Origin: HGM04593 sp045634085
Lineage (GTDB): Bacteria; Bacteroidota; Bacteroidia; Bacteroidales; Bacteroidaceae
DNA length: 32,017 nt
Direction: 5' to 3'
NCBI GenBank assembly: GCA_045634085.1
Contig: JAZQZM010000033.1
Span: 1-32,017, forward strand
The notes under the pieces are model-generated. The model had not been told where the DNA came from. It ran no database searches and saw nothing but the letters and a program-made list of their open reading frames with translations. The translations under genes and the position numbers were made by a program. The first letter of the stretch is position 1. Every line of letters starts with the position of its first letter. Below are positions 16,180 through 22,979 of the stretch, in pieces.

Positions 16180-16208
16180 CTCGCAATTTGCGTGAAGTCA
16201 CTGCGGCA

Positions 16209-16289
16209 ATGGCGTATTTTACAGACACTTTGCTGTCTTTTATTATAGGTGTCTGGTTGGTCATTATCGTTGTGAATAGAATGGGATAG
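16209..16289 (+). CDS. possible 26-residue single-pass membrane peptide
   Basis: This short frame begins ATG and encodes MAYFTDTLLSFIIGVWLVII followed by VVNRMG and a stop. The shape is that of a small membrane protein: a short polar N-tail, about 16 hydrophobic residues, then a basic residue. It fills an otherwise empty 165-nt gap between lipoproteins 3 and 4. There is no good ribosome site and a chance hydrophobic frame in T-rich DNA is a real alternative. Confidence 0.35.
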   Translation: MAYFTDTLLSFIIGVWLVIIVVNRMG

Positions 16290-16291
16290 TC

Positions 16292-16322
16292 TTTGTCAGG
16301 TTGAAATATTTTGTTATTTTCG
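16292..16322 (+). promoter_or_regulatory. Bacteroidota-type promoter of the four-repeat lipoprotein
   Basis: TTTG (16292-16295), exactly 19 nt, then TATTTTCG (16315-16322). Transcription should start near 16329, about 16 nt before the ATG at 16345, which supports that start over the internal ATG at 16408. Confidence 0.57.
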
Positions 16323-16344
16323 CGGTATAAAATATTCTCGGAAT

Positions 16345-17454
16345 ATGGATGGATTTACAAAACTCACCAATGTTACTTCTTGTTGTGCTTTTGTCAAAGG
16401 CATTTTTATGGCTTTCTTGACAGTTTTGCCGGTGGCGTGCACTGTTTTTGATGGTGATGTGTACGAGGCGCAGGCTGATATCTACAAAGAGTACAAGTCG
16501 AAAATTGATACGGCTTCATCATATAATAGCCTAAAAGACTTGAATGATAGGCTTGAGAAAGAATTGGTGACTTTTATTAAGGATAACGGACGGAAAATGG
16601 TCGAAGGCAATAAATCCAAAAGCAATAACAGCAGTGGTGAAAAAGCACTGGCCAAGGCTGAATCGGATTATACACGTGCCTATTTGAACAAGTTCATGAC
16701 TATTGTCATAAAAGAGCAGATTTCACTCTATGCCGAGTATTTGTCAAAGATTTCTGGTGCGTCATCCTATGAGGAACTGTATTCATTGGATAATTCACTG
16801 AATTCGGCATTGACCGAAATCAACTCAAAGAGCAGTTCGGAACTCAAAATGGCAAAGGCAAAGAATATTGTTCCTGAACAGTTTAATGCTTTGGACAAGG
16901 CGCAGGCAGAATACCTGAGTGCGTATGCGAATAAAATGGTGTCTCATGCATATGAAAAGGAGAAGGATATCTATGAAAAGTATTTGTTGAAGCTTGATGC
17001 AGCCGAAGGGTATGCGCGTATCAAGGAACTCCGTCTTTATATGGCAAACGAACTCGCAATGTTCAATAATGGCAATGCAAAGGTGTTTCAGAGTGTAGCC
17101 CAGGGTAATTATGCTGTCGAGAGGGCTGCAGTTGTTGCAGCAAAGGATAACTTTGAGAAGTTTTATATGAACAAGGCTTCTTTTGCAGTTCTGGAATATC
17201 AAAAACAGATTTATAGTGGTGCTGTTGAGGTTTTGGCCGCAGTCAAGAGTGCCGATGAACTTGATAGAGTGAACAGGGCTTTCCTGGATGTAAACGATAA
17301 ATTCCAGAAGAGTAATGCTGAGGAACTGCAGTGGATTGTAAATGCTGCTACTGGCAGCAGTGTCTATAAAAAGGCGATGGATGAAGTTAATGCTTCTCTT
17401 GATAAGGTCTACAAGGCTGCTGACAAAAAGGCTGCAGAATTAGGTCTAATGTAA
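16345..17454 (+). CDS. probable lipoprotein with four tandem ~80-residue helical units
   Basis: The 369-residue product is not one I recognise. Its N-terminus (to Cys32 in LTVLPVAC) looks like a lipoprotein signal, although Pro at -3 is atypical for a lipobox and lipidation is uncertain. The rest is four tandem units: about 45-125, 126-207, 208-287 and 288-369. Each opens with an IYxxY-like helix (IYKEY, LYAEY, IYEKY, IYSGA), continues K[IL]xxAxxYxEL or similar, and closes with an xLxKAxxxYxxAYxNK-like helix (AESDYTRAYLNK, AQAEYLSAYANK, AKDNFEKFYMNK). The sequence is Lys/Glu/Ala-rich with few Gly or Pro, so an elongated helical-bundle or coiled-coil rod is likely. No catalytic motif is visible. 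The next lipoprotein starts 31 nt later and carries one such unit. Role unknown, perhaps a periplasmic or surface scaffold. Confidence 0.87.
   Translation: MDGFTKLTNVTSCCAFVKGIFMAFLTVLPVACTVFDGDVYEAQADIYKEYKSKIDTASSYNSLKDLNDRLEKELVTFIKDNGRKMVEGNKSKSNNSSGEKALAKAESDYTRAYLNKFMTIVIKEQISLYAEYLSKISGASSYEELYSLDNSLNSALTEINSKSSSELKMAKAKNIVPEQFNALDKAQAEYLSAYANKMVSHAYEKEKDIYEKYLLKLDAAEGYARIKELRLYMANELAMFNNGNAKVFQSVAQGNYAVERAAVVAAKDNFEKFYMNKASFAVLEYQKQIYSGAVEVLAAVKSADELDRVNRAFLDVNDKFQKSNAEELQWIVNAATGSSVYKKAMDEVNASLDKVYKAADKKAAELGLM
16477..17451 (+). repeat. four diverged tandem coding repeats
   Basis: Four units of 80-82 codons begin near 16477, 16720, 16966 and 17206. They are similar at the protein level (Y, A, EL and KAxxxY columns) but little at the DNA level, so the duplications are old. 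The unit also occurs singly in neighbouring genes, most clearly at 17486. Confidence 0.68.
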
Positions 17455-17485
17455 TTTGTAATCAGGTAAGATAATATTGGGATAT

Positions 17486-17854
17486 ATGAAGAAGGTAATT
17501 TCCTTTATGTGTAGCATGGTAACCATGCTTATGATTGTTCTTATTGCTTCTTGTAACGGCGGTAATGTGTTTGCCGGAAAGAACGTGTTTGAAAAAAAAT
17601 CAGCTGCGTATGAGGCTGCGGCTGTTAAGGTCAATGCGGCCAAGGAGGTCTCTGAACTTAGTGAAATCAATAAGGAGCTTGAGGAGGAACTGGGTAGTAT
17701 TGAGGAGCAGTGTGCCGAAGAACTTAAAACTATTCAGGAGAAAAAGGCCGATGATGCCGATGCATATAAAAGCGATGAAGAGGCTTTGAAGGAGGCGCAG
17801 AAGGCTTACGATGACGCTTTTATAGAGCAGTTCCTGAATCTTGGTGTGCAGTAA
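17486..17854 (+). CDS. small helical lipoprotein with one repeat unit
   Basis: The product is 122 residues from ATG 17486; the TTG three codons earlier is discounted. The signal peptide is longer than its neighbours' (lipobox LIASC, Cys23). The mature start NGGNVFAGKNVFEKK resembles member 1's AGNVFEQKTKVFNK. The rest is a single shared unit: YEAAAVKVNAAKEVSELSEI, then NKELEEEL, then EEALKEAQKAYDDAFIEQFL, which aligns with each repeat of the upstream protein. It is very rich in Glu and Lys and should be a long helical hairpin. At 31 nt from the upstream stop it is probably co-transcribed. Function unknown. Confidence 0.85.
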   Translation: MKKVISFMCSMVTMLMIVLIASCNGGNVFAGKNVFEKKSAAYEAAAVKVNAAKEVSELSEINKELEEELGSIEEQCAEELKTIQEKKADDADAYKSDEEALKEAQKAYDDAFIEQFLNLGVQ

Positions 17855-17956
17855 TTCTTTGGGATAAAAGACGTTCCGGTCAGAATTGCACTTCCAAATC
17901 GAAGGAGATTGGGTATAATAAGTTGAAGATGCAGTAACCAAAAAAAATTAATAATT

Positions 17957-18130
17957 ATGAAAAAGTTTTTGACAGCATTGTTTTTCTTGTTCCTTGTTAC
18001 AAGTTGTGGTGCCCCTACAAATGTAGATAAGGTTGATGAGAAAGGGTATAATCCTTCTCCTGAGCAGATTCTTGAGCCATCTGTTCCTGCACCTGTTGTC
18101 CAGGAAACTCAGGATAGTATAGGATTGTAG
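17957..18130 (+). CDS. 57-residue lipoprotein
   Basis: This short gene starts ATG AAA AAG and encodes a clear lipoprotein signal, MKKFLTALFFLFLVTSC, with Cys17, then 40 residues of acidic, Pro-rich sequence (PEQILEPSVPAPVVQE) and a TAG stop. The mature part has no helical repeat unit and looks disordered. It may be a degenerate, shortened relative that kept its signal, or a separate small lipoprotein. The signal peptide is very close to that of member 1, which favours real coding and common origin. It sits 102 nt after its neighbour and 34 nt before the next start. Confidence 0.72.
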   Translation: MKKFLTALFFLFLVTSCGAPTNVDKVDEKGYNPSPEQILEPSVPAPVVQETQDSIGL

Positions 18131-18164
18131 AAATTTAGAATTGATTACTGATAACCTCTTTACT

Positions 18165-18818
18165 ATGAAAAGGATTTGTTTTATTCTTGCGTCATTGGTA
18201 CTGTTTGCCAGTTGCGATTTTGACAAGGTCGTTCGTAATGACCTTTATGATGCCAAGATTGTTGTGATTGAGGAGAATCACGAGAGACTCATCGAGGCGA
18301 CAACGGTTGACGAGATTATAGATATTCTTGAAGCAGTAAAAGCCGGTTGCCAGACTGAGGATGCGAAAAATGAACTCTTGTGCATGATGGATTCCAAACC
18401 CGATACGGCTTCAATAAGGGCTTCGGGTGAGAAACTGCTTTCTGCTTCAAATGTTTTCATCAAAAGAGCCGGTACAAAACTTGAGGATATGTCTCCAACA
18501 TGGGAGGAAACCTCACAGTTAGTCAGGTTGATAAGAAGTATCAAGGCATCCAATAACTCTTACAAGTCATATTTTGCCGACGAGAATGGAGAGAAAAAGG
18601 CTGAGAAGAAAAACAAAGAAGAGGCCGTAGAAAAAGAGAGTGGATCGGGAATGTTCAACATAGATTTGGATAACCTTCCATCACTTGAATCTATATTTAC
18701 CCTTGATACTCTTCTTCAGTTCTTTACAAATGAACATGGTGATTTTGACGTAGCTGTCACCGCCGAGAGCCTTGGTGAACTCATGAAAATTGTAGCAATT
18801 CTTGCGGCGTTCTTCTAA
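18165..18818 (+). CDS. helical lipoprotein with extended C-terminus, last of the run
   Basis: The product is 217 residues from ATG 18165; the TTG at 18141 adds eight unlikely residues. The signal peptide MKRICFILASLVLFASC gives Cys17, followed by Asp. The first half resembles the single-unit relatives: YDAKIVVIEENHERLIEATT, VDEIIDILEAVKAG, and a CMMDSKPDTASIRASGEK stretch like the SGDT motif of members 1-3. A charged Lys/Glu linker (about 150-165, EKKAEKKNKEEAVEKE) leads to a distinct C-terminal part with GMFNIDLDNLPSLESI and a hydrophobic end (MKIVAILAAFF). That end could be a helix packing on itself or touching a membrane. No known domain is recognised. The downstream repeat/terminator closes the run. 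Confidence 0.83.
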   Translation: MKRICFILASLVLFASCDFDKVVRNDLYDAKIVVIEENHERLIEATTVDEIIDILEAVKAGCQTEDAKNELLCMMDSKPDTASIRASGEKLLSASNVFIKRAGTKLEDMSPTWEETSQLVRLIRSIKASNNSYKSYFADENGEKKAEKKNKEEAVEKESGSGMFNIDLDNLPSLESIFTLDTLLQFFTNEHGDFDVAVTAESLGELMKIVAILAAFF

Positions 18819-18837
18819 ATAGATATACATATAATAA

Positions 18838-18950
18838 AGGAGGCTCTAAAAGGTCCTTTTGTTGTGCTTGCACGCCTAAAAATAACTCTTTTTATTCAAG
18901 CTTGTAGCAAAAAGGTGGATGACCCAAAAGTAAACGGGTTATCCACCTTT
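18838..18950. repeat. dispersed intergenic repeat, short copy, ending in a terminator
   Basis: 18838-18870 and 18870-18950 match the two ends of the longer copy at 12110-12353. Shared pieces include TTTTGTTG, GCACGCCTAAA and ACTCTTTTTATTCAA, then a hairpin of the same layout (AAAnGTGGnnGnCCC pairing with a GGGT arm). Both copies lie between convergent genes. An internal deletion or two element lengths could explain the size difference. Confidence 0.6.
18911..18950. terminator. bidirectional terminator between the lipoprotein run and the phosphatase gene
   Basis: AAAGGTGGATGACCC (18911-18925) pairs with 18936-18950 with a single G-U pair, giving 15 bp around a 10-nt loop. A's and T's at its ends suit termination on both strands. 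The alkaline phosphatase stop is 19 nt away. Confidence 0.82.
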
Positions 18951-18968
18951 ACAAATGCTTGTCGCGGC

Positions 18969-20303
18969 TTACTTTGATGTATCATTGATGCAGATACCTT
19001 TGAGCTTTCTTATGATATTGGGGATGTCCGTGTTGTCAATTACACCGTTGAAATTCTCGGCACCCTTTCCAATGGCAAAGAGTGGGACGAATGTGCCCGA
19101 ATGGTTGCCGCTTGCCCATGAGAGTGCTGCACTGCTGTTCAGGTCATACACCGCATTATATGCTATCTCTTTTGCCAGGTTATAATCAACTGTCACCTTC
19201 TCTTCGGCGCCCTTTTTGTTGCGTACCGCCACACCGATGTTCTCTTTGACGAGCTGCTCGATGCGGTCCCATGTTGTCTCTTTCTCGGCCTGCAGAATCT
19301 CAATCATTCTCTCCACACTCACTTTCTGTGATGCCAGAGCCTTCAGGTTCAGTGTGTAGTCACCCCTGTAGCCCAAAACAAGGCCGCCGGTCTCGTGGTC
19401 GGCTGTCACAATGATGAGAGTCTCGTCCTTGTGCTCCTTGTAGAACTCATATGCTACTGCAACAGCGGCATTCAGGTCCTGCACTTCGTGGAATACAGTA
19501 GCACCGTCATCGTTGTGTGCTGCATAGTCAATCTTGCCTCCTTCAATCATCATGAAGAATCCATTCTTGCTCTTGTTCTTGAGGAACTCTATTCCTGCTG
19601 TTGTAATCTGTGCAAGTGTAAGGTCTTCCTTTGTGCGGTTTATTGCATATGGCAGTTCGGTAGCCATTTTCTCCTGAAAGAGCATCATTCTATCGGCTGT
19701 GCCGGCCTTTGTGCAGAAGTCGTTGTAACCACGTGAAACCGTGTAACCCATCTCCTCGGCTTTGCCGTAGACGATTCTGCGGCTCTCGTTGCTGCCGTAG
19801 ACGTCACCGCCTGCATAGAAGTCATATCCGGCCCTGAGCATCCAGGGGGCAATGCTGTCGTAGTTGTTGCGGTTGATGTTGTGAGCATAGAAAGCCGCCG
19901 GTGTCGCATGGTTGATTGGTACTGTGGTTGCAACACCTATTGCCATGCCTTTGCCTGCAAGGTCTGCAGCTACGCTTGAAATAGCGAGTGAGTCTGTTCC
20001 GACGCCGATAGCCTTATTGAAACTCTTGCTGCCGGTAGAGAGGGCTGTTCCCGAGGCTGCCGAGTCGGTCACTCCGTTTGTGGCTGAATATGTGGTCACA
20101 AAAGCGCTCTCAGGGAACTGTGTAAAACAGAACCTGTGAGGGCGTCCTATTGTCCCTTGCAGTTCGCCAAGATAAAGTTCTGCGCCAAGGACGTGCGACG
20201 GGCCCATTCCGTCACCGATAAAGTAGAATATGTATTTTGGTCCCTTACCATAGCCTGTCGCTACAAGGAGCAACAGCAACATTGTACCTAATATGCGTTT
20301 CAT
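18969..20303 (-). CDS. alkaline phosphatase, exported
   Basis: This is a metal-dependent phosphomonoesterase of the PhoA superfamily, acting in the periplasm or beyond after export by an N-terminal signal peptide (about 1-19). The 444-residue protein keeps the catalytic set: metal Asp31 in IGDGMG, nucleophile Ser81 in TDSAASGTA, Glu254, Asp259 and His263 in EGGKIDYAAH, Asp302-His303 in TADHETGG, and His401 in GNHSGTFVP. Nothing essential is missing, so it should be active. I do not assign phoA because several alkaline phosphatase subfamilies share these motifs. It starts 17 nt after the serpin stop, making it the last gene of the long operon. No Pho-box-like element can be shown, and its place in a housekeeping operon suggests it is not simply phosphate-controlled. 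Confidence 0.93.
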   Translation of the reverse strand: MKRILGTMLLLLLVATGYGKGPKYIFYFIGDGMGPSHVLGAELYLGELQGTIGRPHRFCFTQFPESAFVTTYSATNGVTDSAASGTALSTGSKSFNKAIGVGTDSLAISSVAADLAGKGMAIGVATTVPINHATPAAFYAHNINRNNYDSIAPWMLRAGYDFYAGGDVYGSNESRRIVYGKAEEMGYTVSRGYNDFCTKAGTADRMMLFQEKMATELPYAINRTKEDLTLAQITTAGIEFLKNKSKNGFFMMIEGGKIDYAAHNDDGATVFHEVQDLNAAVAVAYEFYKEHKDETLIIVTADHETGGLVLGYRGDYTLNLKALASQKVSVERMIEILQAEKETTWDRIEQLVKENIGVAVRNKKGAEEKVTVDYNLAKEIAYNAVYDLNSSAALSWASGNHSGTFVPLFAIGKGAENFNGVIDNTDIPNIIRKLKGICINDTSK

Positions 20304-20320
20304 AATATACTTATTGTTTT

Positions 20321-21550
20321 TTATTGTTCGTTGGGGTTGCCTATTTTCCCGATGAAAAGGATGTTTTCGGGCTTGTAGTCTGTTATAAGGTACATGAATG
20401 GCCTGTCAAGGTTTATGGTCCTTTTCTCAGGCTTGCGGTTTGCGGCAAGCAGGCCGGTTCTGAGGACTGTTATAGCTGCAGCCTCGGCACCGATTTCATC
20501 TACCTTTATGAATGTCTTTTGGAAAATGTCATCAACATAAAGCTGTTCATCGGATATGCCGTCGAACTGTGCATCCTTGCCGAAGGCTCTTGGCATGCCC
20601 ATCCTCTTCAACTGCTCTTTGAGGCTTGCGCCGAACTCGCACTGGAATTTTGGCATGTAAAGTGTCACTTCATATGTCGACATTTCATTGAGAATCCTTT
20701 CGTAGTTCTCCGAGAAATGTGCGATTGCATCAGCTGTCTTTACACCTTCTGCCGGTAATACGAGCAGCATCTGGTATCTGTGTGTAAAACGCTTTATTGT
20801 AACCTGGACAAATTCGTCCTCATAATACTGTGTCTTGATGGTCTGGTTCATCATTGACACGTCAACTCTGCTGCCGTCTTCTTTGGTGAATGGCTTCTCC
20901 TTGGTATTTCCGGCATCGAATTTATTGTCCCATGCACCCTTGAAGTAGAGTGCATTGATAAGATACATCCTGTCGTTCTCCTTTATGTCACTCAGGGCGT
21001 CCTTTATCTTGCCCTTTGTGTTGTCACTGCACCAGCTGTTTATTGCCAGCAGTGTCTCCCGGTTGAACGGTGCTGTGGTGACAAATGCATTGTAGTACTC
21101 CTTGTTGGTGTCAATGAAACTTTCCTTTACATCAAGTATCTCATTTATCCATATTGAGTTTGCAATGCTCACTTCGCATTCATATCTGCTGTCGGCAAGC
21201 TCTTCAACGGTCTCCTTTGCTGCGGCATTCACGTCGCCTGTCAGGTTCATGGTGCTGTACATCTGCTGTTGTGTCTCGCCTGTTGCACCAACCGCAGTCA
21301 TCGAGAGTGCCAGCTGTGCGCTCAGTGGGGAGATACACACGTTCTCCTTCTGGCTCTCATTGCATACCTGTGTGAACAGTCCGCCCCAGAACGGCATCTT
21401 CTTCTCTTCGCCCTCCTTTATGTATGCAGCCTCTACATTGCCTGTGGGCTTTTCATCTTTTGCTTCCAATGTCAGGCTCTGCTTTCCCGTAGAGCATGAG
21501 ACAAGTGCGGCAACCATAAGCAACGGTGTGATAAATCTCTTATAGTCCAT
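20321..21550 (-). CDS. serpin-family protease inhibitor, lipoprotein
   Basis: Serpins trap serine or cysteine proteases by cleavage of an exposed loop. The 409-residue protein begins with a lipoprotein signal (LVSC, Cys19), so it is tethered in the envelope, probably the outer membrane. The fold is complete: NVCISPLSAQLALSM near 70-84, NALYFKGAWDNKF at 199-211, and the C-terminal LDRPFMYLI at 381-389. The hinge of the reactive loop reads EIGAEAAAIT at 352-361, small residues that predict an inhibitory and not a dead serpin. Counting from the hinge places P1-P1' at Leu368-Ala369, with a loop about five residues longer than in antitrypsin. A nearby basic site (Arg372) is an alternative. Bacteroidales serpins such as miropin of Tannerella are known. 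It lies 4 nt after rseP and 17 nt before the phosphatase. Confidence 0.93.
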   Translation of the reverse strand: MDYKRFITPLLMVAALVSCSTGKQSLTLEAKDEKPTGNVEAAYIKEGEEKKMPFWGGLFTQVCNESQKENVCISPLSAQLALSMTAVGATGETQQQMYSTMNLTGDVNAAAKETVEELADSRYECEVSIANSIWINEILDVKESFIDTNKEYYNAFVTTAPFNRETLLAINSWCSDNTKGKIKDALSDIKENDRMYLINALYFKGAWDNKFDAGNTKEKPFTKEDGSRVDVSMMNQTIKTQYYEDEFVQVTIKRFTHRYQMLLVLPAEGVKTADAIAHFSENYERILNEMSTYEVTLYMPKFQCEFGASLKEQLKRMGMPRAFGKDAQFDGISDEQLYVDDIFQKTFIKVDEIGAEAAAITVLRTGLLAANRKPEKRTINLDRPFMYLITDYKPENILFIGKIGNPNEQ

Positions 21551-21554
21551 AATA

Positions 21555-22913
21555 TCAGAACAGGAATCTTGTTATGTCATTGTACATGGCAAGAACAAAG
21601 AGACCAAGAAGTATGAACATGCCTACCATCTGGGCGCGTTCCATGAACTTGTCACTCGGTTGCTTGCCGGTAATTATCTCTGCAACCAGGAACAGCGCGT
21701 GTCCACCGTCAAGTGCGGGTATCGGCAAGATGTTCATGAATGCAAGGATTATTGAAAGGAATGCTGTCATTTGCCAGAATTCGTACCAGTTCCACTGTGC
21801 AGGGAACAGGCTGCCTATTGTCGCGAACATGCCTACAGACTTTGCACCCTCGGCCGAGAATACATACTGGAAATCGCTTACATAGCTGCGCAATACGCCA
21901 TATCCATACTTTGCGCCTGCAGGGAAAGACTCAAAGAATCCGTATTCGTTGTGTATCAGCGGATAGTTGTTCTCCACGTGTGTAATACCCAGTTTCATTG
22001 GCTCATCCAACGCAAAGCATGCTGTGTCGGCTACGGCTGTCAAAGTAACTAAAGAGTCGCGCATCACATCTATTGTGACTGTAGCGATATTCTTCTCCTT
22101 TATCTCCTGCATTATTGGGGCGATGTCCGAGAATGAGATGACCTCCTTGCCGTTGATTGCTGCAATCCTGTCACCGGTCTGGATGCCGGCGGCATGGGCG
22201 ATGCTTCCTGCCGCAACGCTGTCGGCAATAGGCTCCGACCTTACATCCAGGAATCGGCCTCCGTTGTTCATTGTAAGCAGGCTCAGGGTGTCAGGTATGG
22301 CAACCAATACCTTCTGTCCGTTTCTCTGTACAGTAACCGTGTCGGCGTTGCATATGCTGCGGAAGATGTCGGCACCGCGTACCTTGTCAAGGTACAGTTT
22401 ATGCGCTTCTTCGCCATCGAATTCTATAATCTTGTCACCGTCCTCAAAACCGATGTTCTTGGCAGTTTTGTTGAAAGCGAAACCATTATCCATGGTGTGC
22501 ATGTCGATATAGTAGTCGCCCCAAGTGAAGAGGACCATAGAGTATATGAGGACTGCAAGTATAAGGTTGAACATGACGCCTCCCACAATGATAAGGAGTC
22601 GCTGCCATGCCGGTTTTGAACGGTATTCCCATGGTTGTGCAGGCTGTTTCATCTGCTCGGTGTCCATTGACTCGTCAATCATTCCCGCAATTTTGCAGTA
22701 TCCGCCAAGGGGTACCCAGCCGATACCGTACTCTGTATCGCTGTTCTTGGGTTTCCATTTAAAGAGTGAGAACTTCCAGTCGAAGAACAGGTAGAACTTG
22801 TCGACCCTTACGTTGAAGATTCTTGCAAAAAGAAAGTGTCCGAACTCATGTATAAGTACCAGCAGGCTCAATGCCATGATGAGCTGCAGTGCGCGTACCA
22901 AAAATATTTCCAT
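21555..22913 (-). CDS. rseP: site-2 membrane metalloprotease RseP
   Basis: RseP is a zinc protease in the inner membrane that cuts anti-sigma factors and signal-peptide remnants within the bilayer. The 452-residue protein has the zinc motif HEFGH at 22-26 in its first transmembrane helix, a periplasmic part with one clear PDZ-like stretch (AAGIQTGDRIAAINGKEV) and probably a second, more degenerate one before it. The second zinc-ligand motif lies near the C-terminus in PIPALDGGHALF, followed by the last helices. The length agrees with the Bacteroidota form. It begins 66 nt after dxr, a neighbour also found in many other bacteria. The serpin follows after 4 nt. Which anti-sigma it cuts cannot be told from here. 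Confidence 0.95.
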   Translation of the reverse strand: MEIFLVRALQLIMALSLLVLIHEFGHFLFARIFNVRVDKFYLFFDWKFSLFKWKPKNSDTEYGIGWVPLGGYCKIAGMIDESMDTEQMKQPAQPWEYRSKPAWQRLLIIVGGVMFNLILAVLIYSMVLFTWGDYYIDMHTMDNGFAFNKTAKNIGFEDGDKIIEFDGEEAHKLYLDKVRGADIFRSICNADTVTVQRNGQKVLVAIPDTLSLLTMNNGGRFLDVRSEPIADSVAAGSIAHAAGIQTGDRIAAINGKEVISFSDIAPIMQEIKEKNIATVTIDVMRDSLVTLTAVADTACFALDEPMKLGITHVENNYPLIHNEYGFFESFPAGAKYGYGVLRSYVSDFQYVFSAEGAKSVGMFATIGSLFPAQWNWYEFWQMTAFLSIILAFMNILPIPALDGGHALFLVAEIITGKQPSDKFMERAQMVGMFILLGLFVLAMYNDITRFLF

Positions 22914-22979
22914 TATTTTCTATATTGTTTTGTTTATGTTATTACACGAAACACTCCTTCAAATGGAATGCTTTCTGTC

